Assembly (NCBI GenBank): GCA_947629595.1
Contig: CANREI010000047.1
Span: forward strand, 1 to 9,194
Length of the DNA stretch: 9,194 bases
Source: an uncultured Alphaproteobacteria bacterium
GTDB taxonomy: Bacteria > Pseudomonadota > Alphaproteobacteria > CAAHEQ01 > UBA3637
Direction of reading: 5' to 3'
Shown in pieces: positions 7,199 to 9,194 of the stretch (positions within the stretch are counted from its first letter, which is position 1; every line of letters starts with the position of its first letter). Made by a program: the position numbers and the translations under genes. The notes below the pieces were generated by a model, which worked only from the letters and a program-made list of their open reading frames with translations, did not search any database and was not told where the DNA came from.

Positions 7199-7211
7199 AA
7201 AAACCATCAAG

Positions 7212-7242
7212 CGCCTCCGTTTCAATCAAGCGGAGGCGTTTT
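7212..7242 (+). terminator. Intrinsic terminator after eno
   Basis: CGCCTCCG (7212-7219) pairs with CGGAGGCG (7231-7238). Three more inner pairs, one of them G-T, close a 5-nt loop. The stem is followed by TTTT and then a T-rich stretch. It ends the secG-kdsA-eno transcript. The U-tract is short, so some readthrough into the next gene is possible. Confidence 0.88.
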
Positions 7243-7269
7243 GACTTTCTTGAATAAGACGGAGAAAAT

Positions 7270-8091
7270 ATGCAGGAAAAAAAACCGTTAAAAACTCAAA
7301 AATCGGAGAGTCCGACCGTTGTGTCCGACAATAAATCCGCACCGAAAGCCGACGTGATTAAAAAAGCACAAAAAGCGGCCGAAAATTTGGAAAAAGAAAC
7401 GCTTTACGGCATTCGTTCGGACGATGATTTTCAAAAACACACGGCCGATGTTGATTGGGACGCCATTTTTGATGAATCCGTTATCAAGCATTTAGAAAAA
7501 GCTTTACGCAGCGGCAAAAAACCGGAAGACTTAATTCCCGAAGTTCTTTTTGCCGTTTTAATGGTCCCGCTCCTAATTTTACGTGAATATTTAAAACGCA
7601 AAAACAAAGCATTAAAAGAAGCGCGGGAAAAGAATGCACAAGAGAAAGAAAAAGCCATAAAAGAGGCTTTAAAAGATAACAAATTATCCAAACTTTCCTT
7701 AATTGTTCATGTTGCGCATGCCACACAAAAATTTTTAACCGATTTCAGTATGTTGCCGTTTGATAACAACGGAAAAATTCAAGAAAATCAGTTAACACCT
7801 TATCAAAAAGCGCATTATAAAAAATATTTATTTGTTTCCCGCTTACCGCGCACGGCAGACGGTGCTTTTGACTTTCGTCGCTTTACGAGTGCGCAAAAAA
7901 AGCAATATACCCGATGGGTCATGGCATATGCAACAAAGAATCCGACCTTTCGGCAATATTTAAATCAAATGGCGGCAGCGTATGTTCCGAAAGAAAAATT
8001 TAAAGAACTCGGTGCGGCGGCGGCCCGCATGAGTATTGAATCGCGCGGACCGGTTTATCGCACTCATCATCAGCATATACGCAGTGCTTAA
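7270..8091 (+). CDS. Hypothetical protein with one hydrophobic segment, a charged helix and a C-terminal repeat
   Basis: 273 residues, not recognised. GGAG at 7261-7264 lies 5 nt before the ATG. There is no signal peptide: the N-terminal 40 residues are Lys/Ser/Ala-rich and look disordered. An acidic stretch follows (50-70, DDDFQKHTADVDWDAIFDES). Residues 89-104 (IPEVLFAVLMVPLLIL) are strongly hydrophobic and are followed by a highly charged Lys/Glu helix or coiled coil (106-138), which could make it a single-pass or peripheral membrane protein. In the C-terminal part LTPYQKAHYKKY (175-186) and FTSAQKKQYTRW (205-216) share a T-x-x-Q-K-x-x-Y-x-(K/R)-(Y/W) pattern exactly 30 residues apart. The tail is basic and His-rich (YRTHHQHIRSA). 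Codon use resembles its neighbours. No clear promoter is seen in the 71-nt gap after eno, so it may depend on readthrough. Function unknown. Confidence 0.78.
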   Translation: MQEKKPLKTQKSESPTVVSDNKSAPKADVIKKAQKAAENLEKETLYGIRSDDDFQKHTADVDWDAIFDESVIKHLEKALRSGKKPEDLIPEVLFAVLMVPLLILREYLKRKNKALKEAREKNAQEKEKAIKEALKDNKLSKLSLIVHVAHATQKFLTDFSMLPFDNNGKIQENQLTPYQKAHYKKYLFVSRLPRTADGAFDFRRFTSAQKKQYTRWVMAYATKNPTFRQYLNQMAAAYVPKEKFKELGAAAARMSIESRGPVYRTHHQHIRSA

Positions 8092-8094
8092 AAC

Positions 8095-8131
8095 AAAAAC
8101 GCATCGATGATAACCGTCGATGCGTTTTTTT
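8095..8131. terminator. Bidirectional intrinsic terminator between convergent genes
   Basis: A perfect 13-bp inverted repeat: AAAAACGCATCGA (8095-8107) and TCGATGCGTTTTT (8117-8129), with a 9-nt loop. A T-run to 8131 serves the plus-strand gene. The A-run of the left arm becomes a U-tract for the minus-strand cold-shock gene. It fits a shared terminator for both convergent transcripts. Confidence 0.92.
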
Positions 8132-8151
8132 GAATTTATGAAAACCCGCGT

Positions 8152-8358
8152 TTAACTTTTTAAAGTCAAATTTGTCGCGCAAATTTTGCCGTTTTCTTCT
8201 TTTAAGTCATAAGAGATAGGCTGATTATCTTCCAATCCGTGCAATTTTGCCTCATGAACGGCGGTAATATGCACGAAAACATCTTTATCTCCCTGATCCG
8301 GCGTAATAAATCCATAGCCTTTTCGGTAATTAAACCATTTGACTTTACCTGATTGCAT
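8152..8358 (-). CDS. Cold-shock domain protein (CspA family)
   Basis: 68 residues, a single cold-shock OB-fold that binds single-stranded RNA or DNA and melts mRNA structure. GKVKWFN (4-10) begins the fold. RNP1 is KGYGFI (13-18) and RNP2 is VFVHI (27-31), with the aromatic stacking residues Trp8, Phe9, Tyr15, Phe17, Phe28 and His30 in place. The C-terminal strand (CATNLTLKS) ends the domain normally. The ATG at 8356-8358 is preceded by GGAG (8366-8369) at 7 nt. The gene is monocistronic: it has its own promoter, a leader of about 107 nt like those of cspA-type genes, and a terminator hairpin downstream. The numbered csp name cannot be assigned from sequence alone. Confidence 0.96.
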   Translation of the reverse strand: MQSGKVKWFNYRKGYGFITPDQGDKDVFVHITAVHEAKLHGLEDNQPISYDLKEENGKICATNLTLKS

Positions 8359-8465
8359 TTTAGTACTCCATAAAAAAACCTTATCATCGGCACAAAATTC
8401 GATAGCTTAGTCGAACGCGGTATTTTATTAAACCCCTACCCCCCTCAATTAAGAAAATCGAAGAC
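8359..8465 (-). promoter_or_regulatory. Predicted long 5' leader of the cold-shock gene
   Basis: From the predicted start near 8465 to the ATG the leader is about 107 nt, whereas the other leaders predicted here are under 40 nt. On the minus strand TTCGAT near the 5' end can pair with ATCGAA near 8400. A nearer TTCGA (about 8411) can instead pair with the same TCGAA, so two folds compete. A G-rich tract lies at 8433-8446 and a three-codon ORF at 8360-8371. Long structured leaders are typical of cspA-type mRNAs; regulation here is inferred, not shown. Confidence 0.4.
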
Positions 8466-8471
8466 ATATTT

Positions 8472-8500
8472 AGTATAGGTTTCTTTCCCGAAAAAAGCAA
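8472..8500 (-). promoter_or_regulatory. Promoter of the cold-shock gene with an AT-rich UP-like region
   Basis: On the minus strand, TTGCTT (8495-8500) and TATACT (8472-8477) are separated by 17 nt. The -10 matches 5 of 6 consensus bases. Upstream of the -35, bases 8511-8534 are entirely A or T, which would act as an UP element for the RNA polymerase alpha subunit. Start predicted near 8465. Confidence 0.6.
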
Positions 8501-8503
8501 GTA

Positions 8504-8564
8504 TAATCCGTTATTTTTTATAAAATATTTTTATCATACGAATGAAAACAAGCCGAACGGATTA
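8504..8564. repeat. 9-bp inverted repeat flanking an AT-rich core
   Basis: TAATCCGTT (8504-8512) and AACGGATTA (8556-8564) are exact inverted copies 43 nt apart. One arm contains the stop codon of the MprF-like gene; the other lies just upstream of the csp -35 box. The loop is too long for a standard terminator, though it contains an AT palindrome (8522-8531). It could be a weak terminator for the membrane-protein gene, a regulator site pair, or chance. Confidence 0.4.
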
Positions 8565-9194
8565 CTTTTCCGACAATTTCCGATGCCGATACCTTAAAAA
8601 AGCTTCATAAGAAATTAAAGCAAGCCCGGAAAGCAGTAACGGCAATAAATAATAGATAATTCGATAAGCAATCAGCGCGCCGAATAAAACGGCAGGATTG
8701 GCATCGGAAGGTAAAATGGCCAAAAACAATCCTTCGAACACACCTAATCCCCCGGGAACCTGACTGAACACCCCCAAAACCTGCGCCACGATAAAAACGC
8801 CGATAAATACATCAAAAGGAATGGAAACAAAGGGAATTAAACAGAAATACAACACAAACGAGGCCATTAAAATATCGGCACTGCCAATCACAACCTGCGC
8901 CAACGCCATTCGAACGCTCGGCATGGTAAACGGCACCTCCCGAATGGTGATTGTTTTTTTGTAAAACCGACACAGTCCGAAATAAATTATCAATCCGACA
9001 AAAGAAATCAACGCCACAACGTTTGTTGTTAATTGAGAAGCCGATAAATCAGTAAATACATGCGACGGGGTTAAAAGCCACCCTAAATCACTTAAAAAGA
9101 AGCAGGCAATCAAATAGGTAAAGCCCGAAAAGGTAATCATTCGCACAATTTCATTGGCTCTGAACCGCCATCGGGTATAAAACCGATAACGCAC
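8562..9194 (-). CDS. MprF/UPF0104-family polytopic membrane protein, C-terminal part (5' end outside the window)
   Basis: 210 residues are visible. The GTG at the window edge is only the first codon seen, so the gene starts beyond 9194. Several membrane helices are evident (about 20-40, 57-77, 100-122, 125-147, 166-198 of the visible part). RYRFYTRWRF near the start resembles the cytoplasmic loop of the MprF flippase domain. QVPGGLGVFEG (145-155) followed by a YRIIYYLLPLLL helix is the hallmark of the lysylphosphatidylglycerol synthetase transmembrane family (UPF0104/YbhN/MprF N-domain). The protein stops about 12 residues after the last helix with a basic tail, so the soluble aminoacyl-transferase domain of bifunctional MprF is absent. 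A role in lipid or lipid-linked substrate movement in the inner membrane is inferred from the family. Substrate unknown. Confidence 0.85.
   Translation of the reverse strand: MRYRFYTRWRFRANEIVRMITFSGFTYLIACFFLSDLGWLLTPSHVFTDLSASQLTTNVVALISFVGLIIYFGLCRFYKKTITIREVPFTMPSVRMALAQVVIGSADILMASFVLYFCLIPFVSIPFDVFIGVFIVAQVLGVFSQVPGGLGVFEGLFLAILPSDANPAVLFGALIAYRIIYYLLPLLLSGLALISYEAFLRYRHRKLSEK

Noticed and set aside
7241..7269. TTGACT with GAAAAT 17 nt later as a promoter for the unknown gene after eno
   Set aside because: The -10 would abut the ATG, placing the transcript start inside the coding region and losing the ribosome binding site.
8202..8393. 63-codon minus-strand frame overlapping the cold-shock gene
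   Set aside because: Another register of csp without family motifs; the 68-residue frame carries RNP1 and RNP2.
8502..8507. TATAAT on the plus strand
   Set aside because: No -35 at suitable spacing and no plus-strand gene downstream; probably chance in AT-rich DNA.

Overview
The window looks like chromosomal core DNA from a Gram-negative, AT-leaning alphaproteobacterium or a close relative. Three things point there: the order tpiA-secG-kdsA-eno (the alphaproteobacterial tpiA-secG-pyrG-kdsA-eno block without pyrG), a Kdo-synthesis gene that implies LPS, and a cold-shock protein and MprF/UPF0104-type membrane protein of proteobacterial style. AT-rich intergenic DNA and TTA-rich codon use suggest a host-associated or reduced lineage, but the genus cannot be read from the sequence. 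No tRNA, rRNA, CRISPR array, insertion sequence or phage gene was seen.

Left part (1-2702). The 3' two-thirds of hisS (histidyl-tRNA synthetase) enters from the left edge. It meets, stop codon to stop codon, a minus-strand two-gene operon. The first gene of that operon (1638-2561) encodes an unrecognised 307-residue cytoplasmic protein. The second (844-1641) overlaps it by 4 nt and encodes a secreted transglutaminase-fold protein whose catalytic Cys and His appear replaced by Ser and Ala. A perfect TTGACA-N17-TATAAT promoter drives this pair.

Middle part (2703-7242). tpiA is followed at 13 nt by two overlapping genes for small exported proteins (195 and 198 residues) that look like diverged tandem paralogs. 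Then come secG, kdsA (metal-dependent type) and eno with short gaps, closed by a clear intrinsic terminator. All run in the same direction. Two glycolytic enzymes therefore flank a translocon subunit, an LPS-precursor enzyme and two unknown envelope proteins. A weak promoter may restart transcription ahead of secG.

Right part (7270-9194). A 273-residue unknown protein with one hydrophobic segment, a charged helix and a short internal repeat lies on the plus strand. A strong symmetric hairpin that can terminate both strands separates it from a convergent single-domain cold-shock protein gene. The csp gene has a predicted leader of about 107 nt with an AT-rich UP-like region, alternative pairings, a G-rich tract and a three-codon mini-ORF just before its start. 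The window ends inside a minus-strand gene for an MprF/UPF0104-type polytopic membrane protein that lacks a C-terminal synthase domain.

The best candidates for undescribed biology are the operon with the pseudo-transglutaminase, the tandem secreted paralogs inside the tpiA-secG block, and the csp leader. No complete novel multi-gene system is evident.
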